Source: Streptomyces sp. F001 | GTDB taxonomy: Bacteria; Actinomycetota; Actinomycetes; Streptomycetales; Streptomycetaceae | Reading direction: 5' to 3' | NCBI RefSeq assembly: GCF_004187715.1 | Contig: NZ_QZWF01000001.1 | Location: 930,001-994,000, forward strand | DNA length: 64,000 bases | Shown here: positions 10,138 through 20,217 of the stretch, piece by piece | Layout: each line of letters starts with the position of its first letter | Numbering within the stretch: the stretch's first letter is position 1 | The notes under the pieces: model-generated | The model's input: the letters and a program-made list of their open reading frames with translations, nothing else | What the model was told of the DNA's origin: nothing | Database searches by the model: none | Position numbers and translations under genes: made by a program

Positions 10138-10744
10138 ATCGGGACCGCCTCTCGGTGCTGAACGGAGCTGGACGCGCCACCCGGTGACCGCGGGACATCT
10201 GTGTATCGGCGGGTTGCCGTATCAGCGTAGGCGCTCTTAGGGCCTTGCGCCCGTTGGGCCGTGCGGGCGAATCACAGATGTCGGGGCGCTTTGACGACAG
10301 ATGCGCCTCGGGCTTCGTCCGGGAAGGCCGCGCCAACTCGATTGCCCACCCTTCCGTGATGACCAGCAGAGCCAACCCTGGTGGCTGCATCAGCTTGCGA
10401 TGCTTCGCAGGCTTCGGCGACGGCTGAGAGCCTGCTGATGGGGCCAGGATGGCTTCGACCGGAACGGCACGGTGGCCGACCTCATCCTGGCTCGCACCCG
10501 ATGACAATCAACCGGCGGCCCTGGTTTGTCCCGCACCACGGCTACCTCCCCTTGAAGGATCACCCGACGGCACCTCCAGCGCCGGATTCGCATGCCGATC
10601 ACGAAGGGGCCTCGTCGTAACGCCCGGTCTCCGGAGGCGATCTTGACTGGTCGGCCGGAGAATGAGAGCGGTCGAGTCGCTCTCGGGCGATGGAGTGCTC
10701 CGAGGTTGTGGTTTCGAGGTCGTGGGCCATGCAGTCTGTGACGT
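10138..10744. other. 607-nt stretch without recognisable gene
   Basis: No reading frame here shows gene-like codon bias plus a recognisable product. It directly precedes the point where P-type ATPase homology begins, so it probably holds scrambled sequence left by the deletion that removed the 5' half of that gene. No inverted-repeat ends or transposase fragment are apparent. Confidence 0.5.
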
Positions 10745-11988
10745 TCCGCGCCGAGGCGCAGACCGAACGGATGGGCGGCGAGGGGCGCCGGGTGATGGCC
10801 GCGGCCACCCGCGATCTGGACCCGGCCGACTTCGATCCGGACCACGATCTGCTCGCTTACGTGACCGAGTTGCGGATGACCAGTCTCGTCGGGATGGCCG
10901 ATCCGCCCCGTGAGAAGTCGAAGGCGGCCGTGGCACACGCCCGGGCCGCGCACATCCGGGTCCGTCTGGTGACCGGCGACGACGTCACCACCGGCGCGGC
11001 GATCGCCCGGCAGATCGGCATCCCCGGCGAGGCCGTCCTCGGCGCCGACTTCGCCGCCCTGAGCGAGGAGGAGCAACTCGCCCGTATCGACGACATCGGC
11101 GTGGTGGGGCGGGTCGCGCCGGAGCACAAGGTGCTGCTCGCGGACACGCTGCAGAAGAAGGGCGACGTCGTGGCGATGACCGGGGACGGCGTCAACGACG
11201 CGCCCGCCATCAAGGCCGCCGACATCGGCATCGCCATGGGCAGCGGCACCGACGTGGCGAAGAACGCCGGGCGCATGATCCTCTCCGACGACAACTTCGC
11301 CACCATCGTCTACGCCGTCGAGCAGGGCCGGACGATCTACGACAACCTCACCAAGTACATCCGGTTCGTCCTGCTCTTGCTGGTCACCTTCGTCCTGACG
11401 TTCCTCGAGGCCACCGTCCTCGACATCGCTGCGGGTGAACAGTTCACGCCGCCGCAGGTGCTGTGGATCCACTTTGTGGTCAACGCGTCCTTCGGCTTCG
11501 CACTCGGCTTCGACCGGGAGAGCCCGGGGCTCATGCGGCGCAGGCCGCGGCCACGCGGCGAGCCGGTGCTCACCCGGCCCGTGCTGATCACCGTCGGACT
11601 CGGCGGTCTGGCGATCACCGTCGTGCTGCTCGGGCTGATCAAGCTCGGCCAGACCCTGTTCGACAGTGTCGAGACAGGCCAGTCGATCGCGTTCACCGCG
11701 TTCGTGCTCTGCCTTGTCGTGGCCGCGTTCGAATGCCGCAGCGAGAAGGAATCCGTGCTGACGACGTCCCCCTTCGACAGCAAGCAGATGAACTGGGTGG
11801 CCTTGGCCCAGTTCCTGCTGGCGGTGGCGGTGACGCAGCTCGACGGCTTCCGCCGCATCCTCGGGACGACCGCGATCGACGCCAGGCAGTTCGGCTGGGC
11901 CCTCCTCGCCGCACTCGCGCTCCTGCTCGTGTGGGAGCTGGGGAAGCTCCTGGCCCGCCGCTCGAAGGGCGCGGACGGCCGACGGTGA
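10745..11988 (+). pseudogene. P-type ATPase, 5'-truncated
   Basis: C-terminal half of a P2-type cation ATPase. Homology begins near AEAQTERMGGEGRRV and includes the phosphorylation-domain motifs VTGDDVTTGAAIA and MTGDGVNDAPAIKAADIGIAMG. Six membrane helices, M5-M10, follow. The M1-M4 helices, the actuator domain and the DKTGT aspartate are missing, so it cannot pump. Intact relatives are about 850-900 residues; about 410 remain. Upstream sequence is unrelated. The stop overlaps the sulP start (GTGA), so this open frame may still serve to carry ribosomes into sulP. Confidence 0.88.
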
Positions 11989-13763
11989 CCGGCCGACGCA
12001 GCCACAGGGTCCTGTCCCGGCTGCGTGCCGTTCCCGGGGTCCGTGCCGCGTCGTCCTACCGGCGCGAGTGGCTGGCCAAGGACCTGGTCGCGGGGGTCGT
12101 TCTCACCACGCTGTTGGTTCCGCAGGGCATGGCGTACGCCGAACTGGCGGGCCTGCCGGCCATCACCGGCCTCTACACGACAGTCCTCTGTCTGCTCGGC
12201 TACGCGGTGTGCGGGCCCTCCCGGATCCTGGTACTCGGCCCGGACTCCTCGCTGGGTCCGATGATCGCCGCCACCGTGCTGCCCCTGGTGGCGGCGGACG
12301 GGGATCCCGATCGCGCGATCGCGCTGGCCTCAATGCTCGCGATCATGGTTGCAGGGATCACGATCCTGGCCTCGGTGGCGAAGCTCGGCTTCATCGCCGA
12401 CCTGATCTCCAAGCCGACGATGATCGGATACCTGAACGGCCTGGCCCTCACGATCCTGGTCGGCCAGCTGCCCAAGCTGCTCGGGTTCAAGGTCGACGCC
12501 GACAACCTGGTCGGCGAGTGCATCGGACTCGTGCAGCAGCTGGCCGACGGGGCGATGGTGTCGGCCGCCGCCGCAGTCGGCATCGGCGGGATCGTGCTGA
12601 TCCTGGTGTTGCAGCGCCTGGTGCCGAAAGTCCCGGCGGTGCTCGTCATGGTGGTCCTGGCGATCACCGCGGCCGCGGTCTTCGACCTCGGCGAGCACGA
12701 CGTCAGCCTGGTCGGCGTACTGCCCGAGGGCTTCCCGCCGTTCACGATCCCCGACGTCCGCGTCTCCGACCTCGCCCCGCTGTTCGGCGGTGCGCTGGGC
12801 ATCGCCCTGGTTTCCCTGGCCGACACGATCTCCAATGCGTCCGCCTTCGCGGCCCGCACGGGGCAGGAGGTCCGCGGCAATCAGGAGATGGCGGGGGTGG
12901 GAGCCGCAAATCTGGCGGCCGGTCTCTTCCAGGGCTTCCCCGTCAGCACCAGCGGATCCCGTACGGCGGTGGCGGCTCGGGCCGGAGCCAGGAGCCAGCT
13001 CACCGGAGTCGTCGGAGCGGCGCTGATCGTCCTCATGCTCCTGCTGGCCCCAGGCATGTTCCGCAACCTTCCCCAGCCCGCCCTCGCCGCCGTCGTCATC
13101 ACCGCCTCGCTGTCCCTGGCCGACGTTCCGGGAAGCGTACGGCTGTGGCAGCAACGCCGGACGGAGTTCCTGCTGTCGGTCACCGCCTTCCTCGGGGTGG
13201 CCCTGCTCGGTGTGCTGCCGGGGATCGCCATCGCGGTTGCCCTTTCCGTGATCAACGTCTTCCGACGCGCCTGGTGGCCGTACAGCGCCGTGCTGGGACG
13301 GGTGGACGGGCTGGAGGGATACCACGACGTGCGGTCCTACCCGCGGGCCGAGCGGCTGCCGGGTCTGGTGATCTACCGGTTCGACGCGCCGCTGTTCTTC
13401 GCCAACGCCAAGACGTTCCGCGACAAGGTGCGGCGGCTGGCCCGTGCGCGGCCTCGGCCCGAGTGGATCGTCGTCGCGGCGGAGCCGATGACCGACGTGG
13501 ACACCACCGCCGCCGACGTGCTGGAGGAACTCGACGAGGCCCTCAACGCCGAACAGATCCACCTGGTGTTCGCCGAGCTCAAGGATCCCGTGCGGCGCAA
13601 GATCGAGCGGTACGAGCTGACCCGCACCATCGACCCACGCCATTTCTTCCCGACCGTGGAGGCCGCCGTCGCCGCGTTCCGTCTGCGCACCGGGGCCGAG
13701 TGGACGCCTCCCGGTCCGGAACAGACCGGCTCGCAGTCGCCTCCGGCCGACGGCAAGCAGTGA
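11985..13763 (+). CDS. SulP-family anion transporter with STAS domain
   Basis: 592 residues, full length. The membrane domain (about 20-420) has ten or more helices and the SulP signature VPQGMAYAELAGLPAITGLYTTV; the conserved FQGFPVSTSGSRTAVAARAGARSQLTG segment is near 310-335. The C-terminal STAS domain (about 440-560) contains FDAPLFFANAKTFRDKV. Members take up sulfate, bicarbonate or other anions with Na+ or H+; the substrate here is not predictable. The GTG start lies in a GTGA overlap with the broken ATPase gene. Confidence 0.93.
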   Translation: MTGRRSHRVLSRLRAVPGVRAASSYRREWLAKDLVAGVVLTTLLVPQGMAYAELAGLPAITGLYTTVLCLLGYAVCGPSRILVLGPDSSLGPMIAATVLPLVAADGDPDRAIALASMLAIMVAGITILASVAKLGFIADLISKPTMIGYLNGLALTILVGQLPKLLGFKVDADNLVGECIGLVQQLADGAMVSAAAAVGIGGIVLILVLQRLVPKVPAVLVMVVLAITAAAVFDLGEHDVSLVGVLPEGFPPFTIPDVRVSDLAPLFGGALGIALVSLADTISNASAFAARTGQEVRGNQEMAGVGAANLAAGLFQGFPVSTSGSRTAVAARAGARSQLTGVVGAALIVLMLLLAPGMFRNLPQPALAAVVITASLSLADVPGSVRLWQQRRTEFLLSVTAFLGVALLGVLPGIAIAVALSVINVFRRAWWPYSAVLGRVDGLEGYHDVRSYPRAERLPGLVIYRFDAPLFFANAKTFRDKVRRLARARPRPEWIVVAAEPMTDVDTTAADVLEELDEALNAEQIHLVFAELKDPVRRKIERYELTRTIDPRHFFPTVEAAVAAFRLRTGAEWTPPGPEQTGSQSPPADGKQ

Positions 13764-13828
13764 TGGCCTCGGGTCAGGGGCGAGCGGTGGGCACGGCGGG
13801 TCCGGAAACGGGAACTGCCCGCGCCGGA

Positions 13829-15169
13829 TCAGCTGGGCTCGTGTCCCGCCGCAACCCGGCGCATCGTCAGTGCCAGACGCCGCACCTTGCGCCAGTCCAT
13901 CGGCGGCGCGCTGCGGGGCACGCCGGGCCGGTGCCGGGGCACGCGGACGCGAAGTGCGCCGGGCGGGAGACTACATCGCACCGGTGTGGGCAGGAGCAGG
14001 GCCTCGCCGTCGACACCGACCGGGATGACGGGAGCGTCGGCGTGGACGACGACCTCCCTGGCGGTGGCGACGGTCAGCCCGTGCCCCTGTCCGCCGCGCA
14101 GCAGCAGCTCCGTCGCCTCGGCCGCACTGGCGACCTCCACACCCAGCACACCCAGTTCGCCGGAATCCAGTCGCTCCCGGCGCCCCAGTCCCGCAGAGTC
14201 ACCACGCTGGTAGGGGTTGTTGCTCACCAAGACGGCCTGGGGACCGTTCAGCGTCAGTGAACCGGCCCGGACCATCAGCCGGGCGCCGCTGTGGTGGGTC
14301 AGCAGGTCCGGCAGCATCTCCAGGATGGTCCGGGCCTTGTCGTCGCGGTAGGCGGGACTCTGCACCACCGCCGCGTAGACGCCGAACGAGGCGTTGTTGA
14401 CGAAGACGCGCCTGGTGGTTCCGTCCTCCGGCGCCCCCGCCTCGATGTGTCCGAGGTCGACGCGCAGTTCGACTCCGTCGGTCAGGGCCTCCAGACATGT
14501 CGAGGGGTCCTGCCGGTCCAGGCCTAGATCCATGGCGAAGTGGTTGCGGGTGCCGGCGCTGATCACCATGAAGGGGACGTCATGCTCCGCGGCCACAGCG
14601 GCGACCAGAGCCTGCGTGCCGTCACCGCCCGCGACACCGAGCAGGTCGGCTCCGTCCCGCACGGCCCGCCGGGCCATTTCGGCCACGTCCTGGTGACGCT
14701 CGGGGTCCAGTACGACGACCTCGGCGCCCAACTCCCGGGCTTTTTCCGCCAGATGGAACTTCTCGACCTTGCCGCCGCCCGAGCGTGGATTCATGATCAG
14801 AAACGGGTGCTCGGGCCGGCCGACGGAACGCTCCGGCATACCGGATGCGGTGCCTTCGACCAGTGCGGCCCTGCCCGCGAAGAGGGCCAGTGCCCACAGA
14901 CCGAGCGAGACCAGCACGACCCACAGCAGCCCGGCGGCCGCGTACAGCACCAGGGCGGTGACCGGCGCGGCGCCCACCAGCAGCGCGGCCAGCACCCGGA
15001 CCCAGCCGGTGTGCGTGAGCATCCACCAGGCACCGGCAGCCGTGAGCGCGAGCCCGGCCAGTCCCACCCCCACGAGCACGACGCTGCCGATCCCGGCGAA
15101 GACCACCAGGACGAGAAACGCCGCCACGCCCGACGCCAGGGCCAGCCGCGCGGTCCAGCGCCTGTTCAT
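13829..15169 (-). CDS. Membrane diacylglycerol/lipid kinase-like protein
   Basis: 446 residues. Four N-terminal hydrophobic segments (about 10-100) anchor a soluble DAGK catalytic domain beginning HPFLIMNPRSGGGKVEKF. The ATP-binding GGDGT motif is present (GVAGGDGTQAL), and the conserved ISAGTRNHFAMDLGL motif follows. Such enzymes phosphorylate diacylglycerol or sphingoid-like lipids with ATP. The membrane-fused form is common in actinobacteria. GGAGG precedes the ATG by 7 nt; the longer upstream frame lacks support. It is convergent with sulP and divergent to the hydrolase gene. Confidence 0.88.
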   Translation of the reverse strand: MNRRWTARLALASGVAAFLVLVVFAGIGSVVLVGVGLAGLALTAAGAWWMLTHTGWVRVLAALLVGAAPVTALVLYAAAGLLWVVLVSLGLWALALFAGRAALVEGTASGMPERSVGRPEHPFLIMNPRSGGGKVEKFHLAEKARELGAEVVVLDPERHQDVAEMARRAVRDGADLLGVAGGDGTQALVAAVAAEHDVPFMVISAGTRNHFAMDLGLDRQDPSTCLEALTDGVELRVDLGHIEAGAPEDGTTRRVFVNNASFGVYAAVVQSPAYRDDKARTILEMLPDLLTHHSGARLMVRAGSLTLNGPQAVLVSNNPYQRGDSAGLGRRERLDSGELGVLGVEVASAAEATELLLRGGQGHGLTVATAREVVVHADAPVIPVGVDGEALLLPTPVRCSLPPGALRVRVPRHRPGVPRSAPPMDWRKVRRLALTMRRVAAGHEPS

Positions 15170-15426
15170 GGACAACCTCCTGCCCGACTTCAGGTTACGA
15201 GCGGTCACTGCGGTCGGCATGTTCACGATGGAAGGCCGTCGGTCGCACAGTTCGTGCCGGAACGAGGGCTGGGTGAGGACAAGCTGGAGGTCCGGACGCG
15301 GAGGCAACGGCTCGCAGAACCAGACGCCGGTGGGGCGACTCCGGGCGACGGCTCATCGGGACAGTGGCCCGTCTCATCGGCTGGCAGGTCCTGCTCCACC
15401 CTGGGATCCTGACCTCGGAGGAAGTC

Positions 15427-17220
15427 ATGCCGCCTGACCCGCCAGTGTCTCCGCCGGAGGGGCCGCCGTCGGGCAAGGACGGGGGCCGCAGCGAAGAGCC
15501 CGCCGGTCCCGACACCGCCCCCGCCGAGACACACGCCGACCCCACCGGGGCACAAGCCGGGCCCACCGAGCCGTCACCCGGCTCCAAGAAGCGCCGTCAG
15601 CTCTTCCACGTCACCCTGCCCGGCGGCTGGGGCGCGCTCATCTTCGCCTGCCTGTCCCTCACCCCGTCACTGCTCCCCCGCGGAGGCATACTCCAGGGAC
15701 TGATCTGCGGCATCACCGCTGCCATCGGGTACGGCCTCGGCGTCGTCGCAGCCTACGTGTGGCGGGCGTTCGCCGACCGGGAGCCACGACGCCCCGCGCG
15801 CCGGTCCTGGTGGATCCTGCTCATCGCCGCGATCGTGCTGTTCGGCGTATCGTTCGGGCTCGGGCAGTACTGGCAGCACGAGATCCGTCGGCTCATGGGG
15901 GTCACGGAGTACAACATCGGCACGGCCGTCGCCTGCCCCTTCGTCGCCGCTCTCGTCTTCTGCCTCCTGCTGCTGACCGGCCGTGGCATCCGGGGCATGT
16001 ATCGCTGGGCGGCCCGTCTGCTCGGGCGCTGGATCGGCCAACGGGCGGCTACCGCGGTCGGCTGGCTCCTGGTGGCGGCTCTGGTGTGGTCCGCATTCAC
16101 CGGAATCCTGCTGAACGGCATCGTGAACGCGGCCAACGAGGCGTTCTCCCTGCGCGACACCCAGACACCGGCGGGCACGCACCAGCCCACCACGGCCCTG
16201 CGCTCGGGCGGCCCCGGTTCCCTCGTGCCGTGGGACTCACTGGGCAGGCAGGGCCGCGCCTTCATCGGCAGCGGACCGTCGGCCGAGGACATCGGCGGGT
16301 TCACGCACCGTACGGCGCAGGAGCCGATCCGGGCCTATGCCGGCCTCGCAACCTCGGACGACACGGAGACCCGGGCGACCCGGGCCGTCGCAGACCTCGA
16401 GCGGGCGGGCGGCTTCTCGCGCGCCAACCTGCTTGTGGTGACGACCACGGGCAGCGGCTGGGTCGACCCGGCCGCCGTGGACACGTTCGAGTACCTCGGC
16501 AACGGCGACTCCGCCACCGTCGCGATCCAGTACTCGTACCTGCCGTCCTGGCTGTCGTACCTCGTCGACCAGTCCAAGGCGCGCGAGGCCGGCCGCGAAC
16601 TCTTCGACGCGGTCTACGACACCTGGTCCAAGATCCCCCACGACCAGCGCCCGCGGCTGTTCGTCGCGGGCGAGAGCCTGGGGTCGTTCGGAGGGGAGAC
16701 GGCCTTCAGCGGGGAGTACGACCTGCGCAACCGCACCGCCGGCACTCTCTTCGCCGGGCCGCCCAACTTCAACACCCTTTTCCGTGAGTTCAGCGACGAC
16801 CGCGACGCGGGAAGCCCCGAGATCGAGCCCGTCTACAAGGAAGGGCGGACCGTCCGGTTCGCCGCGGAACCGGCCGCGGGAATGCCTCCGGCGGACCGGC
16901 CGTGGGACGGCACCCGCGTGCTCTACCTCATGCACCCATCGGATCCGATCGTCTGGTGGAGTCCTCACCTGGCCCTCACCGAACCCGACTGGATCGGCGA
17001 GACGCCCGGCGGCGACGTACTGGAGGAGATGATGTGGGTGCCCTTCGTGACCTTCTGGCAGGTCACCGCGGACCTGCCCTTCTCCACGGACGTACCGGAC
17101 GGCCACGGCCACACGTACAAGGCCGGATACGTCGACGGCTGGAACGCCGTCATGCGGCCCAGCGGGTTCACGGCGGAGGACCTGAACCGGCTGAAGGACA
17201 TCGTGTGGCCGCAGCGCTGA
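15427..17220 (+). CDS. Membrane alpha/beta-hydrolase (Abhydrolase_9 type)
   Basis: 597 residues. A Pro/Glu-rich cytoplasmic tail (1-55) leads to four or five membrane helices (about 60-240), then an alpha/beta-hydrolase domain. The likely nucleophile is Ser417 in GESLGSFGGE; an acid in LYLMHPSDPIVWW and a C-terminal His in GHGHTYKAGYVDGW could complete the triad. The pair of domains matches the actinobacterial Abhydrolase_9_N/Abhydrolase_9 architecture, whose substrate is unknown; a lipid or ester at the membrane is plausible. GGAGGAA precedes the chosen ATG. The 257-nt gap to the divergent lipid kinase is a shared promoter region. Confidence 0.88.
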   Translation: MPPDPPVSPPEGPPSGKDGGRSEEPAGPDTAPAETHADPTGAQAGPTEPSPGSKKRRQLFHVTLPGGWGALIFACLSLTPSLLPRGGILQGLICGITAAIGYGLGVVAAYVWRAFADREPRRPARRSWWILLIAAIVLFGVSFGLGQYWQHEIRRLMGVTEYNIGTAVACPFVAALVFCLLLLTGRGIRGMYRWAARLLGRWIGQRAATAVGWLLVAALVWSAFTGILLNGIVNAANEAFSLRDTQTPAGTHQPTTALRSGGPGSLVPWDSLGRQGRAFIGSGPSAEDIGGFTHRTAQEPIRAYAGLATSDDTETRATRAVADLERAGGFSRANLLVVTTTGSGWVDPAAVDTFEYLGNGDSATVAIQYSYLPSWLSYLVDQSKAREAGRELFDAVYDTWSKIPHDQRPRLFVAGESLGSFGGETAFSGEYDLRNRTAGTLFAGPPNFNTLFREFSDDRDAGSPEIEPVYKEGRTVRFAAEPAAGMPPADRPWDGTRVLYLMHPSDPIVWWSPHLALTEPDWIGETPGGDVLEEMMWVPFVTFWQVTADLPFSTDVPDGHGHTYKAGYVDGWNAVMRPSGFTAEDLNRLKDIVWPQR

Positions 17221-17236
17221 GCCCCCTGGTCGGCGT

Positions 17237-18445
17237 CTACTGGCCGTTCGTTTCGTACGCGTCGTACTCGCGGCGGCCGCGCCACAGGACGACCGCCGTG
17301 ATCAGCAGCACGCCGCCGGCGCCGCCGGCGAGCGGGGCGGCCCAGCTCGTGGCGTCGTCGTCGGAATCCGCCGTGTCCGGGCCGGAGCCGAAGTACTTGT
17401 CGCCGTACGCCGCGGACTGCAGTCCCTCCGGCTTCAGCCGGCCGGCCTCCTCGATCGCGGCGGCCGGGTCGACGAAGCCGAAGCCGCGGGAGTCGTCGCG
17501 GCCGTCGGCCGGGGCGTTGCGGGCCGTGTCCTGAAGGAGCCGCTTGATCTGGGCCGGGGTCAGGCCCGGGTGGGCCGACTTGACGAGGGCGACCGCGCCG
17601 GAGACGAAGGCGGCGGCCGCGCTGGTGCCCCAGCCCTCGTAGTACTTGCGGTCGGGGGCGGCGATGACGACGTCGACGCCGGGGGCGCTGACCGTGGCGT
17701 ACCAGCGGCGGGTGGAGAAGGATGCGCGGGTGCCGAACTTGTCGACGGCGGTCGCGGCGATGACGCCCGGGTAGGCGGCCGGGTAGGAGATGTGGTCGCC
17801 CTTCTCGCCGCCGTTGCCGGCCGAGGCGACGACGACGGAGCCCTTCTTCAGGGCGTACTGGACGGCCTCGTCCTCGGCGGATTCGGGGTGGGCGGAGGCG
17901 GAGTCGTCGCCGAGGGAGAGGTTGATGACGTCGGCGCCGTGGTCGGCGGCCCAGCGGATGCCGTCGGCGAGGGCGTTGCCGCGGGTCTTCCGGGCCTTGG
18001 CGCGGGAGGGGTCGTCGTCCTCGAGGATCACCCGGACCGGGAGGATCTTCGCCTCGGGTGCGATGCCCAGGACGCCGTCGGTGTTGCCGGCGCCGTGGCC
18101 GTGACCGGCGATGATCCCGGCCATCGCGGTGCCGTGCAGGGCCCAGGCCGGGTCACCCTGCGTCGCCCCGAAGCCGACCATGTCCTTGGCGGGCAGCACG
18201 TTGCCGGCCAGGTCGGGGTGGTCGGCGTCGACGCCCGTGTCGAGGACGGCGACGGTGATGCCCTCGCCCTTGGTGGTCTGCCAGGCCTGAGCGGTGTGCA
18301 TGGCGTCCAGCGCCCACTGCTCGGCGCGGATGCCGTCGGCGTGCGCGGCGGTGGGCGGGACGAGGGCGACCGAGGCGGCGACGAGGACGCTCACGAGGCC
18401 GGCTCTGCGGGCGGCTGCGACGGGCTTCATGAGGGCCGGCTTCAT
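17237..18445 (-). CDS. Mycosin-type subtilisin protease (type VII secretion-associated)
   Basis: 402-residue membrane-anchored S8 protease. A signal peptide (about 1-40) is followed by a subtilisin domain with Asp in AVLDTGVDADHPDL, His in LHGTAMAGIIAG, the oxyanion Asn in ASAGNGG and Ser in WGTSAAAAFVSG. A C-terminal helix (APLAGGAGGVLLITAVVLW) and a short basic tail follow. Mycosins process or stabilise type VII secretion machinery. No EccC, EccD or EsxA-like gene is in this window. The ATG at 18445 overlaps the upstream stop (ATGA); an alternative ATG at 18430 lies within a short direct repeat. Confidence 0.92.
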   Translation of the reverse strand: MKPALMKPVAAARRAGLVSVLVAASVALVPPTAAHADGIRAEQWALDAMHTAQAWQTTKGEGITVAVLDTGVDADHPDLAGNVLPAKDMVGFGATQGDPAWALHGTAMAGIIAGHGHGAGNTDGVLGIAPEAKILPVRVILEDDDPSRAKARKTRGNALADGIRWAADHGADVINLSLGDDSASAHPESAEDEAVQYALKKGSVVVASAGNGGEKGDHISYPAAYPGVIAATAVDKFGTRASFSTRRWYATVSAPGVDVVIAAPDRKYYEGWGTSAAAAFVSGAVALVKSAHPGLTPAQIKRLLQDTARNAPADGRDDSRGFGFVDPAAAIEEAGRLKPEGLQSAAYGDKYFGSGPDTADSDDDATSWAAPLAGGAGGVLLITAVVLWRGRREYDAYETNGQ

Positions 18446-19974
18446 GAGGGCTGTTCCGTGGACGAGGTGACGGACTTGCGCAGGCTGCGCTCGACGCGGT
18501 CGGCGAGGCCCTTGGCCTCGTGGCCGAGGCCCGCCTGGGCGGGGGCGCTGGTGGCGCCGGAACGCATCGCCTCCGCGGCGGGCTGCGGTTCGTCGACCGT
18601 GCGGGCGTCGGCCCAGCCGGAGACGGCGTAGACGACGACGGGGGCGTCGGTGAGGACGGAGACGGTCCATGAGGCACGCTGCTCGGCGCCGAAGCCGACG
18701 GCGACCGTGCCCTTCGCGGCGTACGGGCGGGGCATCAGGTCGCTGCGGCGGTCCAGGCGCTCGTCCTCGAAGCGGCCGTCCAGGGAGCGCATGGCGGCGG
18801 CGTCGGCCTTGGCGAAGAGCAGGCCGACGGTGGTGACGTAGCTCTGGGTGGCGTCGGTGTAGGTGGCACGCAGCAGGCGCTGACAGCCGACCGGGGCGAG
18901 TGCCCTGCGCAGCAGGGGGTCGAAGGCGTCCGCGCAGCCGCTGTCCGGGGCGACGGCGATACGGGTCCAGATGCGGTCGGCGCCACCGGGGCCGGCGCCG
19001 CGCCCCTGCACGGTGGGCGGGAACAGCTGATCCACCGGCACGCTGTGCCACAGGGTCCCGGCCGCCGCGAAGGCCCCGCGTTCCCCGGCCTCCCCGAGCC
19101 CCGGTCAGCCAGCTCCCGTCACGGCGCCCCCGATGAGCCCCAGCCCGAGCACGACACAGGCGGCGACCGCCACGGTACGTCCCCGTACCCGCACGCCGAA
19201 CGGCCGCGGCCGCGCCGACTCGTCGTACCCCTCGGGCTCCCCGAACGTGACGACCGGCTGCTGGGGCACCGACTGGGTACTCCAGGAGAACGCGGGGTTC
19301 GGGGAGACGGGGGTGGCGTTTTCCGGTGCGGACGACGTGGGCGAACCCTGCCGCCGCTCGCGTGCCGGGACCGGGGCCGGGTCCGCAGGGATCGGCGCAG
19401 ACGCCGCGTCGTCTCCGAGGGCGCCTCGGCGGGCACACCGACCGGCCGCGCGGCACGGGCCGACGGGTCGGCCGGGCGGCACGCTGCTCGGGGCGGCCGG
19501 TCGGGGGCGGCTTGGGGGCGTGCGGGCACGGTGGGGCGGTTGCTCGGATCCGCCGGCCTCTCAGGACGCGCGGTGCACCCGGCCGACCACCTGGACGCGG
19601 CGGCACGGCTCCCCGCGTGGTCGTTCCGCCGCCCTCACCCCGGGTCGGCGGTGGGGTCCGGGAAGCGGGCGGATGCGGCAGGCGGGGGCGGAGTGAAAGG
19701 GCCGGCGTCTCCGGCACCGTGGCCCGGCGTCCGCCGTCCCGGTCGCCGGCGTCCGTCCGGGACGGAGCGCGCAGGCTCGGGAAGGTGGTGCGGCCGGTGT
19801 CACCGCCGTTGCGGGGTGGCGGGGGCCGCCGGCCGCTGTGGTGGGCGTCGGCGAATCCGTGCGGCCTTCGGAGGCCCGCAGGGTCGGGCTCGTCCCCGGG
19901 GATCGGCGGATGGGGCGGACGGGAGGTGCGGCCGGGCGGGGAGGTATGGGCGCGTGCCGCGCTTCCGTGCTCAT
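18442..19974 (-). pseudogene. Pro-rich single-pass membrane partner of mycosin, disrupted
   Basis: Starts MSTEARHAPIPPRPAAPP, then a long Pro/Thr-rich region, a membrane helix (VAVAACVVLGLGLIGGAV) and an extracytoplasmic domain (SVPVDQLFPPTV to SLRKSVTSSTEQPS). The reading frame is broken by stops at 19561-19563 and 19105-19107. Protein-like sequence jumps frame near 19393 (ETTRRLR resumes as PIPADPAPVPA) and near 19112-19116 (AVTG resumes as SWLTG). At least three single-base lesions are needed. The domain from about 19080 to 18442 remains intact. Homologues in Streptomyces sit beside the same protease; the function is unknown. Assembly error is an alternative. Confidence 0.65.
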
Positions 19975-20217
19975 GCACCCCCCGTTTCCTCGTGCCCGGT
20001 CCCGTGTCCTCGTACGCGGGCCGCCGTCGTCAATTCGCACGCATACCCGCACCGGGGGACCGGCATCCGGCGCGAGTGGCGCGCAGAGTCGTTCCTCCGT
20101 GCGTGCGCGTCACTCTACGGGTTGCCCCCGGTCGAACGGGAACCAGTCCACGAGCCCGGGGGATCTGCCCGGAACATCCCCCTACCCTGCGGTAATCCTG
20201 TCTGGCAGGCTTCGTTC

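Noticed and set aside
10138..10744. Possible insertion sequence next to the ATPase fragment
   Set aside because: No terminal inverted repeats, target duplication or transposase-like frame could be seen.
11463..11984. N-terminal extension of the SulP protein
   Set aside because: It lies out of frame within the ATPase fragment; the GTG at 11985 matches the family start and the GTGA overlap.
17237..19978. One 913-codon minus-strand protein ending in the mycosin
   Set aside because: Only the part from 18445 onward is the protease; the upstream part is out-of-frame translation of the partner gene.
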